From Hawksworthiomyces lignivorus (lineage: Eukaryota > Ascomycota > Sordariomycetes > Ophiostomatales > Ophiostomataceae): a DNA stretch of 64,000 bases. The stretch is taken from positions 1 to 64,000 of the forward strand of contig NTMA01000048.1 of the NCBI GenBank assembly GCA_002917075.1, read 5' to 3'. Positions 10,880-19,727 of the stretch are shown here, piece after piece. Below the pieces are notes generated by a model, which was not told where the DNA came from, ran no database searches, and saw nothing but the letters and a program-made list of their open reading frames with translations. Numbering within the stretch: position 1 is the stretch's first letter; each line of letters starts with the position of its first letter. Made by a program: the position numbers and the translations under genes.

Positions 10880-12142
10880 TCAGTCTGAAGTGTCTACCAC
10901 TTCGTTTGGCCATGCGAGCCACTCTGCCCAGGATGGGCCCAAGTACTCAGTGACGGATTGAACAATGTACTTCCCAGAATCGCCAAACACCCAATAGTCT
11001 CTGACTTGGTGGATCATCGCACCGTAGTATGCCAAGACAACGAGAGCCTCGGACCGTTTCTCTTCTACGAGCTTGACGTAGTCTGCAGAGATTCTGACCG
11101 GCCATTCAAGCGCACAGTTGGCTTGCTGGAGCGAGAGCGTGCTTGGATCAGAAGAACGGCATTGAAGTGTTTCCAGAATGCACAGGGCATGGCAGCACGC
11201 CTTCATAAAGGGAGAATCAACACTTGCAGAAAGGAGATGCTCCCGAAGGCCGGAAAAACTACCTGCAGCCCAGTCCACGGCGCCGCTGATAGTTTCCAGG
11301 TTGTTCCCAAATACATCCGAAGCCTCACTGCCTCTTCCCCTCAGCTGCTGGAACTGAATCTTGATAACGTCCCACGAATCCGCAGCAAGAGCACGAACGC
11401 CGCTCGAAATCTTAAACGATGTGACGATCTTGTCCAAGAACGTCGGCAGGTCGGCACGGACCGAGAGCATTTCGTACGTAGTTTGGTGAGAGAGGAGAAC
11501 CGCGAAGAAAAAGGTTGCGATGCAGCTCTCGTTGGAGAGGCCTGCCTGCACTTCATTAAACGAGGACAATGCACGCGTCTGCAGCCGCGTAGCCTCTTCT
11601 CGATACAGAAAGGAATGGTCCGGACGCAATGTGCTCAAGTGCACTGCCGAGACAGCAAGAATCTGGTCCATCAGGTACGGCGAGTGAAAACACTGCTGGA
11701 CGGTGATGCGAAGGAAATCCCCGACCCAATTCTCATCCAGTGCAAGATCCTTGGCGAAATCGGTTGCAAAGTGGTGCAGAAGTTCCAGGTGCAAAATACT
11801 GAAAGATTGGCCGCTTGCTCCTACAGACGGTGAGCTGGGTGGGGGAATCGATGAGAGCGAGGAGCCATGAAGAACGGCTTCAGCGCCATCCGAGCCGGCA
11901 ATTGATGTGCTTGACGCGCTCGTGCTGCTTGGGCTTGAGGCTAGACTAGAGGCTCCGTATAGAACAGGCGGTGGACGTTGAGCTGTGTCATGATGAAGCG
12001 TTGACAGGCCGCTGGTTACAAATGAACAATTTCGGCCGACAGTGCGACAGCTGATACAAGACGGTCGGGTCTCGTCGCACTTGATATGACGCTGCTTGCA
12101 TTGTTTGCACCCTAATCTGGACTTCTTGTGGCCTCGCCTCAT
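10880..12142 (-). CDS. Zn(II)2Cys6 transcription factor
   Basis: A single-exon protein of 420 residues. The binuclear zinc cluster is at residues about 12-39 (CKQCKQRHIKCD, then CISCRTVGRNC), with the six cysteines spaced as in the Gal4 family; the preceding RRGHKKSRLG is typical of the sterol-uptake-control (UPC2-like) subgroup, whose members often begin this way. A Ser/Thr/Pro-rich linker (about 45-110) leads to a helical region (LHLELLHHFATDFAKDL, YLMDQILAVSAVHLS) that matches the fungal-specific regulatory domain of that subgroup. It probably binds DNA in the nucleus and may control its neighbours, the FAD oxidoreductase downstream and the divergent RTA1-like gene 1.2 kb upstream; that link is inferred only from position. 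Confidence 0.9.
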   Translation of the reverse strand: MRRGHKKSRLGCKQCKQRHIKCDETRPSCISCRTVGRNCSFVTSGLSTLHHDTAQRPPPVLYGASSLASSPSSTSASSTSIAGSDGAEAVLHGSSLSSIPPPSSPSVGASGQSFSILHLELLHHFATDFAKDLALDENWVGDFLRITVQQCFHSPYLMDQILAVSAVHLSTLRPDHSFLYREEATRLQTRALSSFNEVQAGLSNESCIATFFFAVLLSHQTTYEMLSVRADLPTFLDKIVTSFKISSGVRALAADSWDVIKIQFQQLRGRGSEASDVFGNNLETISGAVDWAAGSFSGLREHLLSASVDSPFMKACCHALCILETLQCRSSDPSTLSLQQANCALEWPVRISADYVKLVEEKRSEALVVLAYYGAMIHQVRDYWVFGDSGKYIVQSVTEYLGPSWAEWLAWPNEVVDTSD

Positions 12143-13316
12143 TGCAGATCTGAAGCGCGGTTACTGTCTTCCACAATGAATGCAGACTGGTCAGCGTCGA
12201 ATGGGAAATGCCTTTTCAAAGGAGTGTTGTGGCGGCTGCGAATTTTCTTCTGGCCACAAATGCCTAGCTTCCCCAACGTCTTCTTTTTTCTTAAACCCTA
12301 GTTCTTCTCTGATCAGCTCTGGATCTTTTACCCTTTTTCCAAAGTGACAATCTGTTTGTAGAACAGAGTTCAGCATCTTACAGAGGAGCAGGGCAGAATT
12401 GCTGACAACCGCTTTCAGCTTACGCCGGTTTAAGTCTCCTGAGTTGGTCGGTGCCCAGCTCCCCCTTGCTTCCCTCCAAAACGAACAAGGCTGCAGAAAC
12501 AAGGAGCTTTAGTGTTGGGTTCTCCGATCCACTCCAAGAATCCAAGCCCCTGGACCCTGAGGTCCAAGACAGAATCCGCGTATAGAAATTGCCGTCATTG
12601 GCCGGGACGACGTATAACCCGGTCTAAGAGCTGCTAGTCCCACACACTGGACCGCGGAGTGCGCTGCTTTTCATGCTAACGAACTGCACATCCCCGATAC
12701 CAAAACAAACATTCTCAGGACAGAGAAAAGAATACTGGCAGCCTTCGTCGTCCACGCGTCTCTTCTTACTCTGTCTATGCCAAATTAAACCAAGCGGTTT
12801 GCAATTCTGATCCGAGGCTTGAATTACGATCGTTTAAGCGACAAGGAGGAGAGGGCCGTGGCTAATTATTTTAGAAAAGCTAGGTGCCGCTTAACCTGCC
12901 ATTCAACTCAATAGAACCAAATGAAATGAAGAGCAAAGCTCCGCAGGTTATCTAAGCCTGGACTCGCGATTACGTGGTGGAGCAAATATTCCGCGGACTG
13001 AGATGTCTTCTATTGGCTTATTTTGAAAATTCCCAGCAAAACAGCCTCGTGCAACGTGCCAGGAATCATTACTATGCTACAGTCTCAAAAATGTTGCTAA
13101 GATTGGAGACGGTCCAGCTCAAAAAAATGCGGTCGACCGCCTCTTAGCCATTATATAAAGATGAAGAAGAATAGCATCTGCTTCATTAGCATGAGTAAGA
13201 ACACTTTGTTTCTGTGTCCCAGAGAAGATCGCCGGAGTACCGACAGACGAAAATTTCCCATTTCTCAAAGAACTGCACAATACCACCGTCTTCCAACTTT
13301 CTCGCAACGATTCTCA
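12143..13316. other. divergent intergenic region
   Basis: About 1.2 kb between the divergently transcribed Zn2Cys6 regulator and the RTA1-like gene, so it should hold both promoters. A 103-codon minus-strand frame at 12191-12502 has no family character and is not called. Confidence 0.55.
13152..13160 (+). promoter_or_regulatory. TATA-like element of the RTA1-like gene
   Basis: TATATAAAG lies 157 bases before the chosen ATG at 13317, a plausible distance for a fungal TATA element plus leader. Function is inferred from sequence and position. Confidence 0.4.
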
Positions 13317-14241
13317 ATGGGGCAGCTTGAGCCATACAAACACGGCTACTACCTCTGGAACTATGTTCCGTCTCAGCCAGCTGCGATCATTTTTTGCATC
13401 CTCTTCACTCTTGCTATGGGTGCATATATCTGGCGCATATGCAAGACGCGGGCCTGGTTCTGTATCCCCTTTGCTGTGGGATGCTACTGTACGCAATTTA
13501 CCTTACAAAGCTGCGTGCACCGAGGCAGCGATCAAGGAACGAGTCTGAGCTAACGGTGTGAACCCTCACGCAGTCGAGACCCTCGGATACGCCGCCCGTG
13601 CTGCCGCGTCCGACCGCACCGGCAAGCTGTTTCCCTTTGCGATCCAGAACAGCGGCATCCTCCTCGCGCCGGAGCTCTTTGCGGCGACTATCTACATGAC
13701 GCTCAGCCGCGTGATCCGCGCCGTCAAGGGGGAGCAGCACAGCCTCGTCCAGGTCGCCTGGCTCACGCGGACATTTGTCCTCGGTGACGTGCTGTCGTTT
13801 GCCGTGCAGAGCGGCGCAGCCGGCCTGATGGTCGTCGGCGGCGACAGCGCCGTGACGGGACAGCGACTCGCCGTAGCCGGGCTGCTGATCCAAGTTATCA
13901 TGTTTAGGCTGTTCGGGGTCACGGCGGCCCTATTCCACGTCCGCATGAAGCGCACCGGCCTAGCTGCCTCGCCGCACACATCGGGCTTCAGGTGGGAGCG
14001 GACCATGCACGTGCTCTACGCAGTCAGCACCTTGATCATGCTGCGCTCGATATTCCGTGTGGTGGAATTTGTCATGGGCCAAGATGGCTATGCCTTGGTG
14101 CACGAATGGACCTTGTACGTGTTCGACTCAGTGCCAATGATTGCTGTCACAGCCATTTTTAGAGTATGTTTCGCAGCCGACCTTCGATGCAAAGCAGCCA
14201 GAAGAGGCAGGTTCCATCTTCGGCTGCTAAGCCGAGGTTGA
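13317..14241 (+). CDS. RTA1-like seven-helix membrane protein
   Basis: Exons 13317-13488 and 13574-14241 give 279 residues. The 85-bp intron (GTACGC donor, GCTAAC branch, CGCAG acceptor) is supported because splicing restores the family stretch CYFETLGYAAR. The protein has the RTA1 order (PF04479): YVPSQPAAIIFCILF as first helix, then ETLGYAARAA, a helix with PFAIQNSGILLAPELFAA, and RSIFRVVEF near the sixth helix. About seven hydrophobic segments are visible. Family members (yeast Rta1, Rsb1) are linked to lipid translocation or resistance to sterol-targeting compounds at the plasma or vacuolar membrane. Start choice: the ATG at 13317 precedes the first helix by about 20 residues; the earlier in-frame ATG at 13161 lies next to the TATA-like element and would add an unrelated leader. 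Confidence 0.9.
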
Positions 14242-14806
14242 GGCGGCAAAAAAGAGCATTATGGTCAACAAATACGTGATTCACATTTAAAACTACCTGT
14301 GGCTTGTGTGGCTTTGCGAGATGCACTTCTTATAGAAATGCAGAGAGCAAATTTGGGCGTTACAAGTCTCTATGAACAAATCGTTCCAATGGTTTAATTT
14401 TCAAACATCTGTGGCTTTATAAAGCGGCCTATCATTGGCCTAGCTACAAGCCACACGGTGGTAATTGCAGGAGAGTTCTTTCAGGCGGTGTGAAATCATC
14501 AAAGGCTTGCGATTGGGATTCGTCGGTTTCCAATAAAAAACTTTTTTTTTTACAAGGAGGAACATGTATTTACCGATGCCAGCCTTTGCGAGCGCCCTTT
14601 GGGCACCCAGAACCAGGCGTCCTTTTTATTTACGACGGCTGGCACACATCTCCCTTCTTAGAATACAAATTCAACTTTTCCTTCTTTCTCCTACATGCTC
14701 TTTATCGTCGCTGATCAACTGTCCACCCTCATATTTCGACAACTCACTAAAGATCTCTGTCCTACGCCGCTATAACCAGATACCTTACCAGATTCTGAAG
14801 CACACA
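14242..14806. other. promoter region of the zinc-finger gene
   Basis: Spacer of 565 bases with a nine-base T-run near 14544 and pyrimidine-rich stretches near 14650-14770 just before the zinc-finger start. No other feature seen. Confidence 0.5.
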
Positions 14807-15780
14807 ATGTCGTCGGAATTCGATATGCACTTCCAAGAGTTCCTTTCTGAAGATCCGGGTTATTTTGATTCTTACGCCGGTTACAACGCTGGCGATAGTC
14901 TCGAAGATCAAAGCTTCGACATCCTCGGCTCCAACAATCTCTCTTTCGACGCAGCCGAAGCACAGACTGCTGTTCTGCCTCTAGGTGACTGTGGTGTACA
15001 CGATTCAAGTATGTCCGCAAGCGTGAGCCTGCCGGCCCATGCGCTTGGCATCGAAGCAGGCGTGCCCAACAAAACGCCACTGCATGAACAGGCTGCCGGG
15101 CTAGGTACATCTAGCCAATCAGCGTGAGTTTTTTTTTTAGTACAACGCTAAAGGGGCGTCCTTTCAATTGCAGGATCGGGAACACCACGATGAAGTGCCC
15201 AGAGCCCCACTGCTCATGCAAGGAGCAATTCAAGAGTCACCGGCAACTTGAGAAGCACATTGAAAATATCCATCGGAACCCCTTACTTTGCTCCATGTCG
15301 GGCTGCAAATATCGCAAACCATTCAGCAGAAGGTCCGACCTTACTCGCCATGTGAGAACTGTTCATGGAGCTCGCAATTACGTTTGCCCATACGACGACT
15401 GTTTGGCGCACGCGTATGGTTTCAAAAGGAAAGATAAGCTGCAGAAGCACTTGAGAGAAAATCACCCCCGCGTTCAATGCTAGGAAACGCACTGCTCTGC
15501 CGTCATCTTTGAGACTGAACTAAAGTCGCATGTGGAGCAAGCTCATGGTGGTTTTGAGTGTGTTATTGGGGGGTGCAAATCTGCCCCAGCCTCACACTTC
15601 GTTAATAAGGACCTAGAGCACCATTTGCGAGTCCACCATAGGATCGAACAGAGAGAGCCCTTGGGTATTGCTTGGATTATGTGTGTTTTCAAAAAGAAAG
15701 AAGCATTAGAACTATTTACGGGCGCAATCACCGGCTACGAGGCATGCAGCGTGTGTGATCCGCAACAGGTGGTTGAATGA
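14807..15780 (+). pseudogene. C2H2 zinc-finger protein with one in-frame stop
   Basis: Exons 14807-15123 and 15174-15780, with a 50-bp intron (GTGAGT donor, TTGCAG acceptor), read MSSEFDMHFQEF, an acidic region, then an array of C2H2 fingers. Fingers 1-3 are complete (CPEPHCSC...H-x4-H; CSMSGC...HVRTVH; CPYDDC...HLRENH). In finger 4 a TAG at 15481-15483 falls exactly between the two cysteines: C-stop-E-T-H-C keeps the C-x4-C spacing seen in fingers 2, 3 and 5. The same frame continues 99 codons to the natural stop, with finger 4 histidines (HVEQAH) and finger 5 (CVIGGC...HLRVHH). A CAG-to-TAG change is the simplest history. The truncated product would keep three fingers and might still bind DNA. 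Readthrough is possible, but the context lacks the known strong readthrough signal. Confidence 0.8.
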
Positions 15781-17189
15781 TGTAATACATTGGCGAGAGC
15801 GCACAAGCTCAGCAGCTATAGGTACAACTCGCCACTGCTGTGTTGGCTACCGCCTTGGTCGGGTTCATTGATGCAGCTATGCCTTCAATTTCAATACTGC
15901 TTGCGTATTTCAATTGCCGAAAGACAATTTCATATGAGTCTTTGATTTCTTAAACTAGTTTTTAATACGCTATGAATAAAAAAAATTATAAAGTAATGGT
16001 CTTTTTTTAATTAGATCACACGATGACAAGAAACTAATGTCGAATCTGAGCCGCCTGTAAAATCGCTGTTTTGTCATTTCATTCTTCAAGCTTGGATCGG
16101 CACTCTTCTCAAAGAACTTCATTACCAGACCATCATACCCTTCCTCAACGACTAGCAAAAGCATTCTTGATATCGTTGTAGGTCAAGGCCAAGAGAAAGT
16201 CTAAGACGGTTACACATAGCAATATGACCGTAAGACACTTGTATAGTCCAGCTATATTCTGAGTTGCCGGGCTCCCCCATAGAACACATCCGAACTATTT
16301 TATCGCGCTTTGCCACGGAACGCAGCAGTTCTTCCAAATTTTAAGGGAAAGTCGGATAAACACAAGTATTAGCATCTCAACTTGCTATTGCCTCTCCTCC
16401 CTGCGACCTGCTCAGCTTTACTTGTGCCCTCCTACGCGCGAATCTCTATGCGTACATTTGTAAGTTCAATGCTGAAAGTAGTTCGGTATAAGGGTTGGCT
16501 AGGTAGTTGAAACTGACCGAACGATGCGTATAGAATTGTCCTATATAAATCCAAAAGACTGTAACGGCTTTGAGCGACGAGTTCATGGTCAAGACCGAAT
16601 GTGTAAAATACCACGCCGTTAGATGTCACTTTAATCACTGTATAGCTATCGTAATATAATATTTACGAGGAAGTGTCTACGAAAACAAGGGCAGCATTAA
16701 TGTGGTTAGTGAACAGACAAATGAGGTCTTTCGGTGCCACATGCTTCTAGTAGCGTATTCTCCCTTTAGAAAAAAGAACTGTCGTACAACTAAGGAATCA
16801 TTCTATTACTCAGAGATAGTAACCAGAGGAGTTCAACCTACGACGAAGTCATTTCCTTTCGTTGTCGATTCTTTAGCCCGTGTATCAGTATATTAACTAT
16901 ACTTACCTGGTACCAACGGCAGCACACGATGCCTGTGCTTCAATATAGTCAATGGTGTTTATATTGCACTCATATTTCAATAAATCCGGCATATAGGTCC
17001 CACGCTGCGTACATATTAGCCTTAGCATTCTTATGCCTCTTCACGTGTACAAGCCACTAAGATCATATAAAATAACCAAGCATCTATAGTTAATAAATTT
17101 GCTGCTCACCAGAAGGTAGTTCGGCCATATGTGTCAATCTCCATTGGTCTAGCTTGTTACTCTATTCTTACAACTCGCCAGAGAACTCA
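15781..17189. other. AT-rich, gene-free region
   Basis: About 1.4 kb of AT-rich sequence. On the minus strand at 16060-16164 a short stretch (LLLVVEEGYDGLVMKFFEKSADPSLKNE) resembles one ankyrin repeat and is listed separately. Otherwise nothing recognised. Confidence 0.5.
16060..16164 (-). pseudogene. possible ankyrin-repeat remnant
   Basis: The frame gives EEGYDGLVMKFFEKSADPSL, close to the ankyrin pattern (ExGHxxLVxxLLExGADPxL). No second repeat in frame is visible, and the surroundings are AT-rich. It is probably a relic of an ankyrin or HET/NACHT-ankyrin gene; a chance match is possible. Confidence 0.3.
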
Positions 17190-19035
17190 TGGCGCTTTCA
17201 TCCAATGTCAGCCGATTCGACGACTAGCTACGCTGTCTACCTGGGAGCGTGGACTGACTGTCTAGCGATGGGGTTCATCATCAACGCCAAGGCTTTTTGC
17301 AGAAAGCGCCTAATCCTAAGGGTGGCCTCTGGACGCTTGCAGGCCTGGGCATCTACTGGAAAAATAATGCAAACAAGTCTGGGCTAGATTGTCTTCGTTA
17401 CTCGGCCTGGCTACGGCTTGCTTTATAGGTTTTGTTCTTGCCGGCGACTTTTCCTCGTACATCACAGCCTTCACTAGCCGAGAAGTGCTGCTATCAGGCG
17501 GTAACTGCTCGTATATAGGAAACGACAACAACATGAGCACTTATGGCGACACTGTAGGCACACAGCTCTCTGAACAAATGATAGCAGCAGAAAACTATGC
17601 GCGCCAGTGCTACACGTCTGGCCCTGTCCCAGTAAAATGTGGCACATTTGTCAAGAAACAACTCGTTCCGGAAGTGGTGAACACCAACGCGAGCTGTCCT
17701 TGTGATCCCAAGATCTGCAAAAGCTCAATCGGAAATTTATTGATAGATACTGGGCTATTAGATACCCACCATGACCTTGGTCGCAATACTCCCCCTAACA
17801 AAAGAATGAAGTTTAGAAGAACAGTGCATTGTGCGCCTCTAGCTACGGAGGGTTATCGGTTTCGCACTTATGATGAGGTTACAAACCAGTCCTATACCAC
17901 GTATTACTACGGCCCATTGGAGAATGTCATTGGGACATCTGTTGTAAACTACACAACGCAATACTCTGATGATGTGTATCCTAACATTGAAACATTGACG
18001 TACAACGCTTTAGACACGGTACATGATTTTAGCGTTCGGTGAGTTTTATACGTATTTATACCTGCTTCCTTTCAGCTACTAACAAAATAATACAGACAAT
18101 ATGCCGTTCAATATTTCAACGGAAACATCTACACTCATGGGTCAAGCTTTTTTCCTATCCCAGAGCTCAATCCACAGAATTCTAGTCTTTTTATTTTCTT
18201 CTTAACGTCAGGCCGCATCTTATTCTCAAGCCCACCTAACGATAGCTGGTATGGTGGGACAACCAATACGGTACAAATCCATAAGCTCAGATTCAGTGAC
18301 TAGGGCAATACAACCATGTATCGGCAGACCGAGCTAGTGTCACTGCTAGCTTGTAGGGAGCTGGAGCAGTATTGCATCACAGGCGCGAGTGGCCAGCTAA
18401 AATGCAGCCCACTCGAAGGCCGGCATAATGCTTTGTGGGACTTGTACAGCATGGTTGACAAAGAAAACAAAGAATGGTTCCAATTTCTCTTCGGGACAAC
18501 CTTCGCCGGATTATGGGGGGCAGATGATCCTATGGGGCTGCTCGGCACCCATGTTCTCCTCGCACGAAACAAGCTCAGTGGCCCGATCCTTGGTTCGCTG
18601 CCTGACAACCAGTGGCAGCTAGAAGAACAGCACTAGCATGCAACATCCTTGGCCAATTTGCAAGAGCTCTTCTTAGAATCGATAACCGGATTTACAGACC
18701 CAAAGTACTCTCGTATTGTTCGGTATCCCAACACGACGACTGAAAAGACGTTGTGTGCAAATCAAGTACGGACGCATTCTGCATTCCTTTACAATGGCTC
18801 GACAACAGACTAACATGTGTGTAGAAAATACTTGCGCAAGATTTCATCTCCGTAAGTGGTTTCGGCCTGGCTTGTATTTTATTTGGAGGCAGTCTCATTA
18901 TCGTGCACTCATTTGCGCAGGTCCCACTGCTATCATGTTATGTGGATATGAGCCGAAAAGGACGGTACCGCTATGCGAAGCTTTGAACAGTTCACCGCCG
19001 ACGTCTTTCAGATGCAAAGAACAAGGGAGTAGGTA
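17190..19035 (+). pseudogene. fungal multi-pass membrane protein of unknown function, broken
   Basis: The sequence matches a large family of ascomycete transmembrane proteins that I know only as hypothetical. An N-terminal scrap (YAVYLGAWTD, about 17220-17265) is followed by a gap: the transmembrane region that normally comes next is mostly missing. It resumes in one frame (GGLWTLAGLGIYWKNN, about 17320-17370), shifts frame near 17380 and continues SSLLGLATACFIGFVLAGDFSS. After an intron (18043-18097, CTAAC branch, ACAG acceptor) come QYAVQYFNGNIYTHG and, broken by TAG codons at 18301 and 18634 and a TAA at 18811, conserved pieces such as ARNKLSGPI, NQWQLEEQH-stop-HATSLANLQ and YPNTTTEKTLCANQ. 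At the second stop relatives have Trp (HWHATSLA), so TGG-to-TAG is likely. Several lesions plus a deletion make it a pseudogene. Confidence 0.72.
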
Positions 19036-19036
19036 G

Positions 19037-19727
19037 GAAAGCGGCTTGAGAGTATAATTTGGGTTGGCTTTCAATGGAGCAGGGAGAGAGGGGATGAACA
19101 CGCCCGCCTAGTAAACCGAGGCAGCCTTATGTCTGTTCAGTATGCGACCAAGTCCACGGTGGGCTCATATTAGGCTGACCGCATCCGCAGGAGCAAAGCT
19201 CCGCGATCTTAGGAGAAACAGCGAGGACGCGAAGCAGTGGTAAAGACAGACCGCAAGGACCGAAGCTCATGCGGTGGAAAATACATGTCGATAGGCGGGG
19301 CATGCAGCTCCCACGACCAGTTTTTAACGCTGAAACCAGATCTCACCGATGCCAAGTACATCGGCGAATGCGCCACGAAGGAGTTACGTCTACGATAGGC
19401 AGCAGAGCTTTGGCTGGATGCGAGGCACAATTGCATTTTCATGCCTTGTTTTGCTCCAGGCTTACACCAGAACGTGCTGCATCCCGTTTCTGGCTTAGCG
19501 CGCTGCTAAGTTAGGCATGACGCCTCTTTCGAACGCACGCCTCGCCTCGCCGCGGTGTGATACGCCGCAGGCTAGCGAGCGGCTCTTACAGCTATATAGC
19601 TTGCGCCCCGCGTGCACACGCGGTTTACCAGTCTAGCGGGACATGCTGCCAAGCAGGATACGAGGATTTACAGCAGCTAGCCTTTTTACGTCAGTCTTTT
19701 CGAAAACACGTCCACATCTCAAAAGAC
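19037..19727. other. upstream region of the large HET gene
   Basis: No gene recognised. From 19557 the HET frame is open, but the stretch before 19728 reads like an untranslated leader with no conserved character. GC content rises sharply towards 19700. Confidence 0.45.

Noticed and set aside
15478..15498. In-frame TAG in the zinc-finger gene read as an intron
   Set aside because: No suitable GT...AG pair brackets it without destroying the finger 4 cysteine spacing, which is kept exactly if the stop replaces one residue.
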